Assembly: GCF_014633365.1 (NCBI RefSeq)
Contig: NC_068340.1
Location: forward strand, 39,890,328 to 39,954,327
Length of the DNA: 64,000 nucleotides
Origin: Diospyros lotus
Lineage: Eukaryota; Streptophyta; Magnoliopsida; Ericales; Ebenaceae
Direction of reading: 5' to 3'
Both the position numbers and the translations under genes were made by a program. How positions within the stretch are numbered: the first letter of the stretch is position 1; each line of letters opens with the position of its first letter. Below, piece by piece: positions 1 to 9,950 of the stretch. Under the pieces are notes generated by a model. It was not told the DNA's origin. It worked only from the letters and a program-made list of their open reading frames with translations, and did no database searches.

Positions 1-1595
1 AGTTATATTGATGAGAAATATTCAACACTCTCTTAAAAGATGTAAAGGGATTTATCCTTCTTAGGCTTAACCAGTTTTTAAAAAGAATCAATGTCTCATG
101 ACCACACTCAAGGGGGGAAATTTTGAGTGTTCTTCTCTAATATAACTTGAGGGCTTTGAAAAGGGTCGAGAGTTGCATGAGAGACAGCTTTGTAAATTAA
201 AATTAAGTTTGGATAAGCTTATCTAATAAACCGCAATATATTGCATTATGAGAAGCTAGTGAAGACGGTCAGTATAATTGCTTTAGTTGTGCAAAGGCTG
301 TGAGATTTAGTTCTTTGAGATATCTTGATATGTGTTTCATGATACAGTAGTCACTTTGTGGTGGAAAGTTCTACCAATTATGGAGTCATCATGATGGAAA
401 CCCTTGAGGAGGGCACTTAGACTTTCCTTGTTTATATTTTTGACTTTATATGTTGCGGTGGCAATTATTTTATGAGTTGTCTGGAAATTTGGCCATATCT
501 CATAAAATTAATTCTTTTGCTCTTGAATAAACCTTGCTTTTCCTTCTAGTTGGCACCCATTCTTATAGGGGAGAAAAGAAAAAAGATCCTTGGCTGTGCA
601 TTGAGCCTTATAGCTTCTGCATGTGTCTTTTGAAATAATATCTGGAGAAAATTACTTCCTAATTCCTTCTCATCCTCTAAATTTCTTCCTTAGTTCTAGC
701 TAAGTAATTTTAATGCCAGAAATAATTTTATCTTCTTCAGGTTGCAAGTGTATGACTTGGTCGAGCTAAAGGTTAAAGGAGATGGAAACTGCCAAGTTAG
801 TCCTTGTTCTTGACAATGTGTTCATTTTTGTCCTGGGTTAGGTTATTTTGGTTTGAATTACATGCCATTGCGCTAAAATCTGTATAATTGTGTCTCTTTG
901 TTGATAGAGGTGGGTGTTGTATTTTAAATATCATTAACTTGAATGATGTAAAAGTCGTGTTTGCACTATTATTTATTTTATTTATCTGCGTGATATATGT
1001 CCTACTGATTGCGGTTTAGTTGCCTGAGAAGAATTATCAGCAATTATCAACATTTTGGAATCAATTCCACATCTGATCTGTATTGCCTTCAGTTGATTGC
1101 TACATATTTCCTACTGTTACCTTATAGTTGCCTTAAAGAAGAATAATTGGCATTTCTTGTTGTGTTGGAATCAACTTCTTATCTGATTTGTATTGTGTTC
1201 TGTTGATTGTAACCAATAAATCTGTAAACCCCAGTGACATAGGAAGTGGATGGATGTGAGTTTTGGCTATTGTTGACAGTTGCTAGGGTAACACCTTCAA
1301 GTGGTAGAATAAAGTTAGGGATTCTAGATGGAAAAAATGGGTTTGTGCCTGATATCTAGAAGTTGTAGGTTTCATGATTTTTGAAAACACTATGTTGGAA
1401 GTGCCTGGAATTAGATAGTAATTATTAAAGGACTCTAGGTTGGATTTAAGACCAATGTATTTTGGGAAGGGTGTGGTGTGGTTATTAGGTTTTCCTTGGG
1501 TAGGGTTCTGTTGGGGCTGTTTTAGGTTTTGAACATGAGCAGAGGATCGTGGTTGTGGAAGAAGGCTGCATAATGAATTAATAAAGGTGTTTTAG

Positions 1596-2010
1596 TGTCA
1601 TGAACCTAGGGTTTAGCCTAGGGTTGGATTGGGAATCAGAAGGATCCGATAGGAGTAAGACCAAGAACAGAATGATTGGAGAGGGAAATTGGACAGAAAT
1701 GGGGGAAGAAATTAGAGAGAAATGCAGGAGAGTTGCAGAGGGAAATGAGAGGGAGAATGGGAGAGAATTGTAGAGGGAAATCAGATCTTTGTTTATCAAT
1801 TCAAGACATAACCTCTCATCCTCAGTTGTGGCTTATATATAGCTTATAGCCTCCCATATGCACCCATGTGCAATACAAAAACAGGCTAACTGCTTATTAG
1901 ATAAGGACAAAGCCTTATAACAGAAAACAAGGAAAGGAAATTACAATTATTATATAATGCATGTAAACTCCTACGATTATATTTACTAATCTATTCTTGG
2001 GGTCATGGTA
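1596..2010 (-). repeat. 3' LTR of element A
   Basis: This 415-bp LTR pairs with 11853-12267. It has a purine-rich block, a TATATATAG promoter-like stretch near 1837, and inner end TCATGGTA, a decayed form of TCATGACA. Confidence 0.9.
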
Positions 2011-2024
2011 ATTTCCCCCTTCTT
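2011..2024 (-). other. Polypurine tract of element A
   Basis: On the - strand this reads AAGAAGGGGGAAAT, directly next to the 3' LTR, where plus-strand priming is expected. Confidence 0.7.
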
Positions 2025-2161
2025 GAGAGGGTTCTTGTCCCTAAGAACTTACAACGATTGCGTCGTTGTTTCTTCACCCAATATCCACTTTCTCTATCTA
2101 TTTAATTCATCTTTCTTTCTTTCTCCTTCTAGGCCTCTTCTTCTTAATTCTGAGGTTTCAA

Positions 2162-2782
2162 AGATCAATTCCAAGCATAATTTGGCCCAGAGCTTCAATA
2201 GTAGAAACCTGATTGAGTTCAAGCCCACTACAACCACCTCTTACAATAGCTGTCCAATCAAGATTGGTCTCCACTTTAAGAATATAATCAGCCACACCCA
2301 GACCGATATAGTTAGCAGCTGAAACTTTGAGTCTAAATGGAGGACTAACTGTGTTCGTGACTGCCGTTGGTAAAGAACTTTAAGTCTAAAGGGAGGACTA
2401 ACCGTGTTCGTGACTGCCGTTAGTAGTTCTTTACCATCCAATACAAGTAAGAGTGGCAGACCTTCCTCCTTAGTTGCCTTTACTATATTCCCATTCAACC
2501 CACAACCATGCTTTGTTGCAAAAATATCAGCATCATCCTCGAAATGCAGCAATGGAGGATTGTAGACTTGCTTTGGATACTCATACCAAGACTATCTGTG
2601 AGCATTAACATTAGGAGTTGCTGCAACTTCAATTCCAGCCAACAATTTCTCAATGACTGAACCTGGCCTCCATCTTGACCTTCTTCCCTAACATGATTTA
2701 CAGCTAGATTAGGTTGTGCATCATTGGGATCATCAGTTTCTTGTTCTTGTAAAGTGTGGTCTTCCCCAATCTCCTCATCCAA
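2162..2782 (-). pseudogene. Broken 3' ORF of element A (unknown protein)
   Basis: On the - strand an acidic stretch starting DEEIGEDHTLQEQ (from about 2780) runs into a segment containing KATKEEGLPLLLVLDG and LTAVTNTVSPPF and ends near GQIMLGIDL (about 2162). The frame is broken upstream of 2552 and again by a 53-bp tandem duplication at 2323-2428. The LTAVTNTVSPPF part resembles the VAAITDQLEPFS part of the 3' ORF of element B at 3190-3570, so the two elements appear to share this reading frame. I do not recognise the protein. It has none of the polymerase or integrase motifs of LTR elements. Confidence 0.55.
2323..2428. repeat. 53-bp tandem duplication
   Basis: Two adjacent copies, 2323-2375 and 2376-2428, each begin AACTTTRAGTCTAAA and contain GTGTTCGTGACTGCCGTT. 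The 53-bp unit is not a multiple of three and shifts the element A 3' ORF out of frame. Confidence 0.9.
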
Positions 2783-2783
2783 T

Positions 2784-3113
2784 TGTTACAACCCTAGGAT
2801 TTGCCTAGGGTTTAGGAAGGAATTTGGTAAGAATTAAAGGAAGATAGGGCAGAAACGGAGGGAAAGAACAGAGCGGATAGAATTGAGGAAGAAGAGAGAA
2901 AGACAGGAGAGAGAACTAGGAGAATTGGGAGAGGGAAAATAAGAGAATTCAAATCATTCATTAAACTCCTTCCTCTAACTACTCAAGCCTATTTATAGGC
3001 TTGCAATTAAAGATGCTAATAACAACAACAGAAAATACAACTAATGCAACTAATAAGGAAAACACATGACATGTATTACCAATATATCATTGGGGTTTCT
3101 TAGGGTCGTGACA
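2784..3113 (-). repeat. 3' LTR of element B
   Basis: This 330-bp LTR pairs with 9499-9828. It contains CTATTTATAGGC (about 2990), a TATA-like promoter element on either strand. Confidence 0.9.
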
Positions 3114-3189
3114 ATCCCCACCCCTTCAAACAATTCTTGTCCCCAAGAATTGACAGTTGTTTGACCCCATTCCTTAGCCGATTCCAGCC

Positions 3190-3570
3190 TTAACAATTTG
3201 GTTTCTTCTTCGCGTTCTCATTCTCATCTCTTATCTTCCTTTTCTTTTGCCTTTCCGTGTCTTTTTCTTCAAAAACATCAGTACTATGACTTGCTGCAAC
3301 AGCAAGACCAACCATCCCCGTCATCCTGATTTCCATGGAGAATGGTTCCAATTGATCTGTTATTGCTGCAACCATATCATTTCCAATCATAAAAAGGAAT
3401 TTCAGCTTCGCTACAGGCCAAAATCTGCTTCGACGTTGCAGCTCTTCAACTGAAAGAGGAATAAACAAAACAACAAGAGTCTTGTTCCTCTCAACAAAAA
3501 TTTCTTCCAAGCACAAGCAGCCTCCGTTAATCTCTAACCAACCTTGAATTGTACTCCAATGAGCATTCAC
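3190..3570 (-). CDS. Small 3' ORF of element B (unknown protein)
   Basis: This is a 126-residue open frame near the 3' end of element B. Its first 90 residues are hydrophobic or mixed (WLEINGGCLCLEEIFVERNK, then VAKLKFLFMIGNDMVAAITD), and the tail is strongly basic and charged (EEKDTERQKKRKIRDENENA). The VAAITDQLEPFS segment resembles LTAVTNTVSPPF in element A, in the same position relative to the 3' LTR. That suggests a shared element-encoded protein or the last part of a longer decayed polyprotein. No catalytic motif is visible and the upstream part (3571-4133) is not open. I cannot assign a function. Confidence 0.45.
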   Translation of the reverse strand: MNAHWSTIQGWLEINGGCLCLEEIFVERNKTLVVLFIPLSVEELQRRSRFWPVAKLKFLFMIGNDMVAAITDQLEPFSMEIRMTGMVGLAVAASHSTDVFEEKDTERQKKRKIRDENENAKKKPNC

Positions 3571-4756
3571 TTTGATTAAAGCACTGATTCCCTCATTAAT
3601 GTAATCTTTAAACTCTACGTTGGTGTAGTCATATCCTCTCCCATCTTCACAACCTCTTCTCCTTCCTTATCTTTAATAGAGACTTCTAGGACCTTTATGT
3701 CAACTATCCCTTCTCCCATATCCAAACTCTTGAACCGTGTGGCAGCAACCTCCTTTTCCCTCATCTTTTGAACCACATGATTGTTCTCTTATTTAGTCAA
3801 TTTCAATTGCTCCTTTTCTACTAGAGTTAGCACTTGTAACTGATCTACACCTTTTGAAGTAACAGAAAAACTATCACTCATAGCAGCTGCAAGGTTGTGC
3901 AAGTCCTCAGCCTTCTGCTTCTTCCTTTGGTCCAAGTCCTCGTTGCATGGCTATCCTTCATCATTGGCATGGAACCTATCTGCAACGCCATCCTTGTCTT
4001 CCGAAGCTACTCCATCATCTTCTTGCAAATATAAGCTGTGATTTTCGCTAATATCCATGTCTAATCCCTCTTTATTGCTGAAGTTTTTAATTACAACTGG
4101 TTGGTTCAACTCCAAATTTTCCTCAGATTCCCACTAGTCATAATTTGCAGCCTTAGAGGCTCCTTCAATCTGTTTGTTGCTCTCTGTAGATTCATTAGGT
4201 TGCAGCCCATGCTTCTTAAAGATGGCTTCCAAGGTGATTTCCTGCAACCTTGCTTTCTCGACCGCCTCTTTCACGGTTGCAGGCATCATCATTTTGACCA
4301 TTAACCTCAGTTTGTCCTTTAACCCACTAACAAATCTTGATACAAAATAGTGTTCCGTCAGGGTTAGTTGAACACTCCACATTAGAGGCCTTAGCTCCTC
4401 AAATTTTACCCAATAATTTGCCATCGATCCCTCCTGCCTTAAATTGTTGAACTCCTTAGTCACCTTAGCCGTGTTCTTCTTCTTCCCAAATTGGTCATGT
4501 AAATTTCCAACAAGATCAATCCCCCTGGCCTTCCCTTCTCTAGGTATTGGGGCGTGATGGGGAGTGAGGGAAGATGAACCTCTTACCTGAATTTTCGGTT
4601 CCAAGGCTAGTAGTTCCTCTGCCTTTTGCAAGCCATAGGTCATAGGGAGGGTACCATGGTTGGGCAAAATTGGATCAGCTGCTACTCGGGGAGGAAAATA
4701 CGGTGGAAACCGGAATTGATGTGGCGAAGACAGCATGTTGAACATAGACATGGCCA

Positions 4757-4965
4757 CGGTTCATGAACCGCCGGTTCCGGTTCATGAACCGCCGGTTCCG
4801 GTTCAAGAAATCTTTGAACCTGAACCGAACCGCCCAAGGGCGGTTTGGGACGGTTCGGTTCCGGTTCCGGTTCGTGCCGGTTCCGGTTCGGTCAACGGTT
4901 TGGACCGGTTCGGTCAACGGTTTGAGCCGGTTCGGTCAACGGTTCCGGTTCCGGTTCAAACCGAA
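4757..4965. repeat. Left subterminal GGTTCCGGTTC array of the hAT element
   Basis: There are many short tandem and inverted copies of GGTTC/GAACC directly inside the left inverted repeat, mirrored at 7780-7920. They are probably transposase-binding sites (inference from hAT family knowledge). The open frames across them are low-complexity artefacts. Confidence 0.85.
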
Positions 4966-5324
4966 TTTTTTTAATTTTTTTTAAATATTGTTGTATTCAA
5001 TTTTGGTCCTTGTTCCGTTGTTCGGTTCGGTTTGGTTTCGATTTTTAATTGTTAAATGTAATTGTAAATATAAATATTCTCAACCATATTTTTAATAAAA
5101 AAACACTACTAAAAATTGAAGAAATATAAGTAATAATTTCATTAAAAATAATTAAAACAACTAAACAAGTATGTAATACAAGTAATTAATTTTTACAAAT
5201 GTGAAAAATAAAAAATAAAAAATAGAATTAGACTTAATTTCATTAAAAAATAATTACAACAAAAATGTAATACAAGTAATTAATTTTTACAAATGTGAAA
5301 AAAAATAAAATATGGACTTGGATC

Positions 5325-7358
5325 CTACGCATCTTCATTGGAGTCGGAAGTCGCCGTTGTTGAACCATCATTAACCCATTCGTCAGATGATGATGAATGG
5401 ATAAGTTCTTCTTGACGTCGCATGTTAGCTCTTTCCCAATCATCGAGGCAAACTTGAGCTTCCAATGATTCTGGAGCCAATCTTGATCTTCTTTCGTCCA
5501 AAATGTTGCCTCCACTACTGAATGTTTGTTCAACGGCTACAGTTGAAGCTGGAACTGCAAGAAGTTGACTTGCAATAATTGCAAGAGTTGGAAATGTCTC
5601 CTTGTGCCTTTTCCACCACTCCAAAATTTCAAAATTTAAACCTGTATCATCACCAAACTCAAAAACTGTGGTTAGATAAGTTTCGAGCTCCGAATGTGAG
5701 CTCGATCTAGGTTTTTTCCTCCTTTGATCTAAAAATTTATAACCCCATTTCATTGGTTGGGAGGAAGAGGAATGCGGAGCCATGGATGGAAATGATTCTT
5801 CACTACTAGGAGCAATAACATATGCTTCATATAATTGATTGCATAAAGTTCTAACCTTAGAAATTATAATATTCACATCAATTTCTTCATTATTTTCTAA
5901 TCCTAACAACGAATAATAGTTAGACAAACACTCAATTAAACCATCAAATTTACACCTAGGATCAAATACCATAGTAACAAGAAAAATTTCAGGAATAAAT
6001 TGATAATAACGTAACCATTTTTCTCTCATTTCTAAAACAGCATGACAAATTTCTTCAACATTAATTCCTTCCATTAATACACCGGCCACATTCATTGCTT
6101 CTATTAAAAATTGATGTGAAGTTGGTTTATAAACACTACTAAGTGTATGAGTAGCATCATTAAAAATTCGTAAAATATTCAAAATTGAACTACAAACATT
6201 CCACATAGTTGGAAAAATAGGATATTGTGGAATATAATTTGCTGCAAAAGAACACAATAAATCTTTATATTCAAAAGATTGATTAAGTAATTTAAAAGTT
6301 GAGTTCCAACGAGTAGGGACATCTTTTGAAAAACGTTTTGGGGTTTGACCATTGGAGGTGCAAAAATGTGCCCATGCTTTTGCAGTTCGAGGGTGTACCC
6401 AAATATAAGAAATAACATTTCTAATTGGATCTAAATAAGAATTAAGTGACTTAATACCATCTTGAACACATAAATTTAAAACATGACATGCACATCTAAC
6501 ATGAAAAAATCTTCCACCAAAATTTGGTTGGCAAATTCTTTTCAATTCATTAATAGAAGCAGTATTAGTCGATGCATTATCAAAAGAAATTGAAAAAATT
6601 CTATTAACTAATCTATATTCTTGTAAAATTTGTTGTATTAATCTACAAATATTTTCAGCATTATGACTTTCATCAAAACATCGATACGCAAGAATTCTTT
6701 TTTGTAAAACATAATTTTCATCAACCCAATGACAAGTAATACCCATATATGAATGAGTTTGCCAATGATCACTCCAAATATCACTACAAATAGAAACATT
6801 AATATTATTGTTTTGAAAATATGTTATCAATTCAATTTTTGAGTTTTTAAACAATTTTAACAAATTCCTTTTCAAAGTATTTCTAGGAATTGATTTAAAA
6901 CTAGGATTAACAAAGTTTTGACAAAATCGAGTAAAACCTAATTTTTCACCAAAACTAAAAGATAAATGATCAATTGCTACCATTTCAGCTAAACCAGACC
7001 TACAATTAGCTTCATTATAATGAAATAATTGAGGAGAGTTTGAAGAGGTAGCAAACCCGGATATTTGTGTTTGATCGCGGTTCAATCCAACCTTGAGCGG
7101 GTGCTTTGTTTGCAAATGTCGGGCGAAAGTACCATATCCACCTCCTTGCTTGAATTTGTATACCTGATTACAATAATTACAAGATACATCAAATTTACCA
7201 TCTCCTTTTGGTGTTTTCTTGAAATGAATATTAAAAATATCAGAAGTAGAAATTTTTCCACCTCCCTTTTGTTGAGTTTCACTCTCTTGTGTTTGAAAAT
7301 TTTGAGCTTCAAACTCAACATTTTCAACATTTTCAAAATTTCTACCTTCACTTGCCAT
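5325..7358 (-). CDS. hAT transposase (BED zinc finger, RICESLEEPER-like)
   Basis: This is a 677-residue uninterrupted ORF. I place the start at 7358 (MASEGRNFEN); the frame is open further upstream, but that extension translates the C-rich leader and looks non-coding. A BED zinc finger spans about residues 38-90, with C60, C63, H81 and H86. The RNase-H-like transposase core follows, with SDIW (D193), SFDNAS (D260) and CACH (291-292), matching the catalytic and structural motifs of plant hAT enzymes, then DVPTRWNST (346-354). The C-terminal hAT dimerisation region runs about 575-645 (ASQLLAVPASTVAVEQTFSS; RRSRLAPES). The length is usual for the family. It should excise and insert copies of its own element with 8-bp target duplications in the nucleus. 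Whether it is expressed cannot be told from sequence. Confidence 0.95.
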   Translation of the reverse strand: MASEGRNFENVENVEFEAQNFQTQESETQQKGGGKISTSDIFNIHFKKTPKGDGKFDVSCNYCNQVYKFKQGGGYGTFARHLQTKHPLKVGLNRDQTQISGFATSSNSPQLFHYNEANCRSGLAEMVAIDHLSFSFGEKLGFTRFCQNFVNPSFKSIPRNTLKRNLLKLFKNSKIELITYFQNNNINVSICSDIWSDHWQTHSYMGITCHWVDENYVLQKRILAYRCFDESHNAENICRLIQQILQEYRLVNRIFSISFDNASTNTASINELKRICQPNFGGRFFHVRCACHVLNLCVQDGIKSLNSYLDPIRNVISYIWVHPRTAKAWAHFCTSNGQTPKRFSKDVPTRWNSTFKLLNQSFEYKDLLCSFAANYIPQYPIFPTMWNVCSSILNILRIFNDATHTLSSVYKPTSHQFLIEAMNVAGVLMEGINVEEICHAVLEMREKWLRYYQFIPEIFLVTMVFDPRCKFDGLIECLSNYYSLLGLENNEEIDVNIIISKVRTLCNQLYEAYVIAPSSEESFPSMAPHSSSSQPMKWGYKFLDQRRKKPRSSSHSELETYLTTVFEFGDDTGLNFEILEWWKRHKETFPTLAIIASQLLAVPASTVAVEQTFSSGGNILDERRSRLAPESLEAQVCLDDWERANMRRQEELIHSSSSDEWVNDGSTTATSDSNEDA

Positions 7359-7540
7359 TTTTTTGAAAAAAGTATGATAATAAAAAAATATAATAATGAT
7401 AAAATAATATAGTAACAAGTAATAAATAATTAACAATATAATTGAATAAATTGATAAATAACAAAATGAGAAGATTGAAGAAATTGAAATTAAAATATTA
7501 AATGAGAGACAAAATTGAGAGAATAATAGCTTGAGACTTG

Positions 7541-7780
7541 AGAGAGAGAGAGAGAGAGAGAAAGTGTGAAAAATGAGTGGGGGAGGGAGGGGTATATATA
7601 GATAGGAATTATAAAATTTAAAAAAAAAAAAAAAAGTTGGCTGGGGGTGGCAGCCAACGGTCCAATTTTGGACCGTTGGGGGGGGGGGGCAACGGTCCAA
7701 AATTGGACCGTTGGGGGAGGGGGGGGGGGTGCACGGCCGCACCGGGGGGGGGGGGGCACGGGGGAGGAGGGGGGGGCACG
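7541..7780. repeat. GA microsatellite and G-tracts in the hAT leader
   Basis: On the + strand a GA run (about 7541-7562) is followed by poly-A and several G runs of 8-12 bases (about 7679-7775), separated by two copies of CAACGGTCCAAnnTTGGACCGTTG, itself an inverted repeat. On the transposase mRNA strand this is a C-rich leader; the G-rich strand could form quadruplexes (inference). Confidence 0.8.
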
Positions 7781-7920
7781 GCCGGTTCCGGTTCTCCGGA
7801 ACCTTGAACCGGAACCGGACCGAATTTCGCCGGTTCGGTCCGGTTCCGGTTCCGGTTCCGGTTCCGGTTTGGCCGGTTCCGGGTCCGGTTCCGGTTCGAA
7901 CCGCCGGTCCGGTTCAATTT
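7780..7920. repeat. Right subterminal GGTTCCGGTTC array of the hAT element
   Basis: Tandem GGTTCCGGTTCC units end just inside the right inverted repeat, mirroring 4757-4965. Confidence 0.85.
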
Positions 7921-8156
7921 TGGCCATGTCTAGTTGAACATGCTGTTGATTTGCTTGCCTGTTGCTCTCTCGCCTTCCGATGCCTCTCCGAATCTCTTTG
8001 CATTCCTTCTTGAGAGGCAGCTACATTCCCCCATATGTTTTCTCTAATGGTCACAATATCCCCTCGGCTTATTGCACCATGCGTTAGCGTTATCCCAAAC
8101 CTTAACGCCTCCATCCTCAACTCCAGCTGCTTTAATCTGGTTCTTTCGGCCATCAC

Positions 8157-9483
8157 TCAATTGTTCGCACTGACTTCACTTCTGTAACAACCTCTTGTTA
8201 ATCGCCTCTTATGCAGCTTTCAAGGGCCTCTTCGGAAACTTATTCTGATACTGAAATTCAGCTACCCAAGTCAATGCAACTATTGCTTCCAGTTTAGCAA
8301 CCTCAATTTTGACTGCTGAACATACTCCAAATCAATTTCTCAAGTCATCTCAATTCTGTCCGAGATCGCCTCACATTAGTTGCCTAGGAGAATCACCCGC
8401 CTCACAGTAGTTACCTTGGTCAAATAGCCAAGGATTCCTCATGCTTCGCCTTGGCAATTCAAATCTAAACCGAAATTCACAGGTGCAAGACTTCCTCACC
8501 TCTCGCCTAAATCAAGTCAGAGATCGCCTAAGTCCACTACCGTTGCCAACGATCGACTGTTGTGAACTTAAATGGCCGCTTGCGGACAGTTTCCGATCTC
8601 AATCGCCCAAGGCTCTGCTTCGATCGCAACTTCCTTTTTTGTCGTAATCAGTGCCCTCGTCCTTCACCCAATCACCGTTCAAGGACTGCGAAACCAATGG
8701 CTTTGTTGCAATCTGCTTGGAGTCACTATCGGAGCTCCCCTGGCCTGCATTGACTTCAATTCTGAGCCGAAGCTTGCCTTGCTCCCCTTCGCCTTTCAAA
8801 TCTGAGTTCAATTATGAATTCAATCGTTGAGGCTCTGCTTTCGATTCTTCCGAATTCAGTACCTCCAATCTGTAATTGAATTGTCGATTAAAGCCTACAA
8901 TCCACAAGAACTTGTTTCTCACAGTCGCCCTCCTGATTTGCTTCCGTAGCCAAGACAACCTTCAAATTCCGAACCTAACGCTACGAGTTTGTCGATTGTC
9001 GGACTTGCTTGCGTCTGCTTGTCATTGCTATAGATTCAAGACCGTTGGACCTGCTTCCATGCCGTGTCTTAACTACTCACCCAATCATCGTCCACTGGCT
9101 CTGTAATCACCGGAATTTCACTTATCTCTGCCTTGGTTCACAATCGCCGAACTCTACTTCACCTAAATCTACCGAGATCTGGATCCGCTTCGCCTCCAAT
9201 TTTGGACTTGATTAACTCAATCAAGTGAGCTGAGAATTTCCCCAGACTGAACTGCACTCCAATGTTCAGCGATCGTTACTTTCTCTTCCAACTTCACCCT
9301 AGTTCCGTCACTGGAACTCACGAAGTAGCCTCGATTAGTTCCGTAGCCAAGCATCTGACTCTCCTGCTGGTACCTAATTTCGTAATAGCCTTCAAATTTT
9401 GAGAATCAACCTCCGTCGAAATTTGCTACACGGAATTGCCTTGGTCAATTGCTACAACTTCCAGATCACAACTGAGAATCGTC
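8157..9483 (-). other. Untranslated leader of element B
   Basis: This is about 1.3 kb between the primer-binding site and the gag start. It is rich in CCAA/TCGCC motifs and has no long credible ORF. The short open frames here are not supported as genes. Confidence 0.6.
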
Positions 9484-9496
9484 GGCTCTGATACCA
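9484..9496 (-). other. Primer-binding site of element B
   Basis: The - strand reads TGGTATCAGAGCC, complementary to the 3' end of plant initiator tRNA-Met, two bases from the 5' LTR. Confidence 0.93.
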
Positions 9497-9498
9497 AA

Positions 9499-9828
9499 TG
9501 TTATGACCCTAGGATTTGTCTAGGGTCTAGGAAGGAATTTGGTAAGAATTAAAGGAAGATGGGGCAGAAGAGGAGGGAAAGAACACAACGGACAGAATTG
9601 AGGAATAAGAGAGAAAGACGGGAAAGAGAACTAGGAGAATTGGGAGAGGGAAAATGAGAGAATTCAAATCATTCGTTAAGCTCCTTCCTCTACCTACTCA
9701 AGCCTATTTATAGGCTTACAATTGAATATGCTAACAACAACAACAGAAAATGCAACTAATGCAACTAATAAGGAAAACACATAACATGTTTTACCAATAT
9801 ATCCTTGGGGTTCCTTGGGGTCATGACA
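9499..9828 (-). repeat. 5' LTR of element B
   Basis: This 330-bp partner of 2784-3113 starts TGTTATGACCC and ends GGTCATGACA on the + strand. It differs from its partner at scattered sites, so the insertion is not brand new. Confidence 0.92.
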
Positions 9829-9950
9829 CTGATCTTCTTTGATCTTCAGAATCATGAGTTTCCATTGACTTGCTCGCTTCATTTGCAGTGCCAACTTCCT
9901 TAAAATTAGCTGAAGTTTCAGTCGGAATCTCCTAATTACATGCAAATAAT

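Larger units (their letters stand above)
4745..7932 (-). mobile_element. Intact hAT DNA transposon
   Basis: This 3,188-bp element has perfect 12-bp terminal inverted repeats (TAGACATGGCCA at 4745-4756, TGGCCATGTCTA at 7921-7932). It is flanked by a perfect 8-bp target duplication GTTGAACA (4737-4744 and 7933-7940), the hAT hallmark. Both ends carry dense CCGGTTC/GAACCGG subterminal repeats (4757-4965 and 7780-7920), the kind of array hAT transposases bind. It contains one uninterrupted transposase ORF. It sits in the gag of retrotransposon B, so it is the youngest layer of the nest. Intact ends and ORF suggest recent, possibly still autonomous, mobility (inference). Confidence 0.97.
4134..8153 (-). 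pseudogene. Gag-like ORF of element B, split by hAT insertion and frameshifted
   Basis: The frame starts at 8153 with MAERTRLKQLELRMEALRFG, a start typical of plant Ty3-type Gag, and runs to the transposon target site at 7933-7940. It resumes at 4744 on the other side of the hAT element and ends at 4134. The second part carries the Retrotrans_gag pattern: FNNLRQEGSMANYWVKFEEL, then YFVSRFVSGLKDKLR and PATVKEAVEKARLQE. Even with the hAT element removed, the two parts are in different frames, so a frameshift lies within a few tens of bases of the insertion point. No CCHC knuckle is visible before the stop. The product would be a capsid-like protein packaging element RNA; this copy is dead. Confidence 0.8.
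2784..9828 (-). mobile_element. LTR retrotransposon 'B', GAG-only (TR-GAG-like), nested in A
   Basis: Two 330-bp LTRs (2784-3113 and 9499-9828) begin TGTTA and end GACA. On the - strand the primer-binding site TGGTATCAGAGCC (9484-9496, matching the 3' end of initiator tRNA-Met) follows the 5' LTR after 2 nt, and the purine tract TTTGAAGGGGTGGGGA (3115-3130) precedes the 3' LTR. Flanks CCAAT (2779-2783) and CTGAT (9829-9833) agree at 3 of 5 bases. Removing the hAT insertion leaves about 3.85 kb carrying a gag-like ORF and a small 3' ORF but no pol motifs. This is the plan of non-autonomous GAG-only elements, probably mobilised by a Ty3-type partner elsewhere (inference). Confidence 0.9.

Noticed and set aside
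4675..4984. Overlapping open frames on both strands rich in Arg, Pro and Val
   Set aside because: They translate the GGTTCCGGTTC subterminal array of the hAT element and are low-complexity artefacts.
7359..7742. Upstream in-frame extension of the hAT transposase
   Set aside because: It translates the leader (GA repeat, poly-A, G/C tracts). The credible protein start is MASEGRNF at 7358, followed by the BED finger.
7618..8013. Gly/Pro/Arg-rich open frames on both strands
   Set aside because: They come from G-tracts and the right subterminal array of the hAT element.
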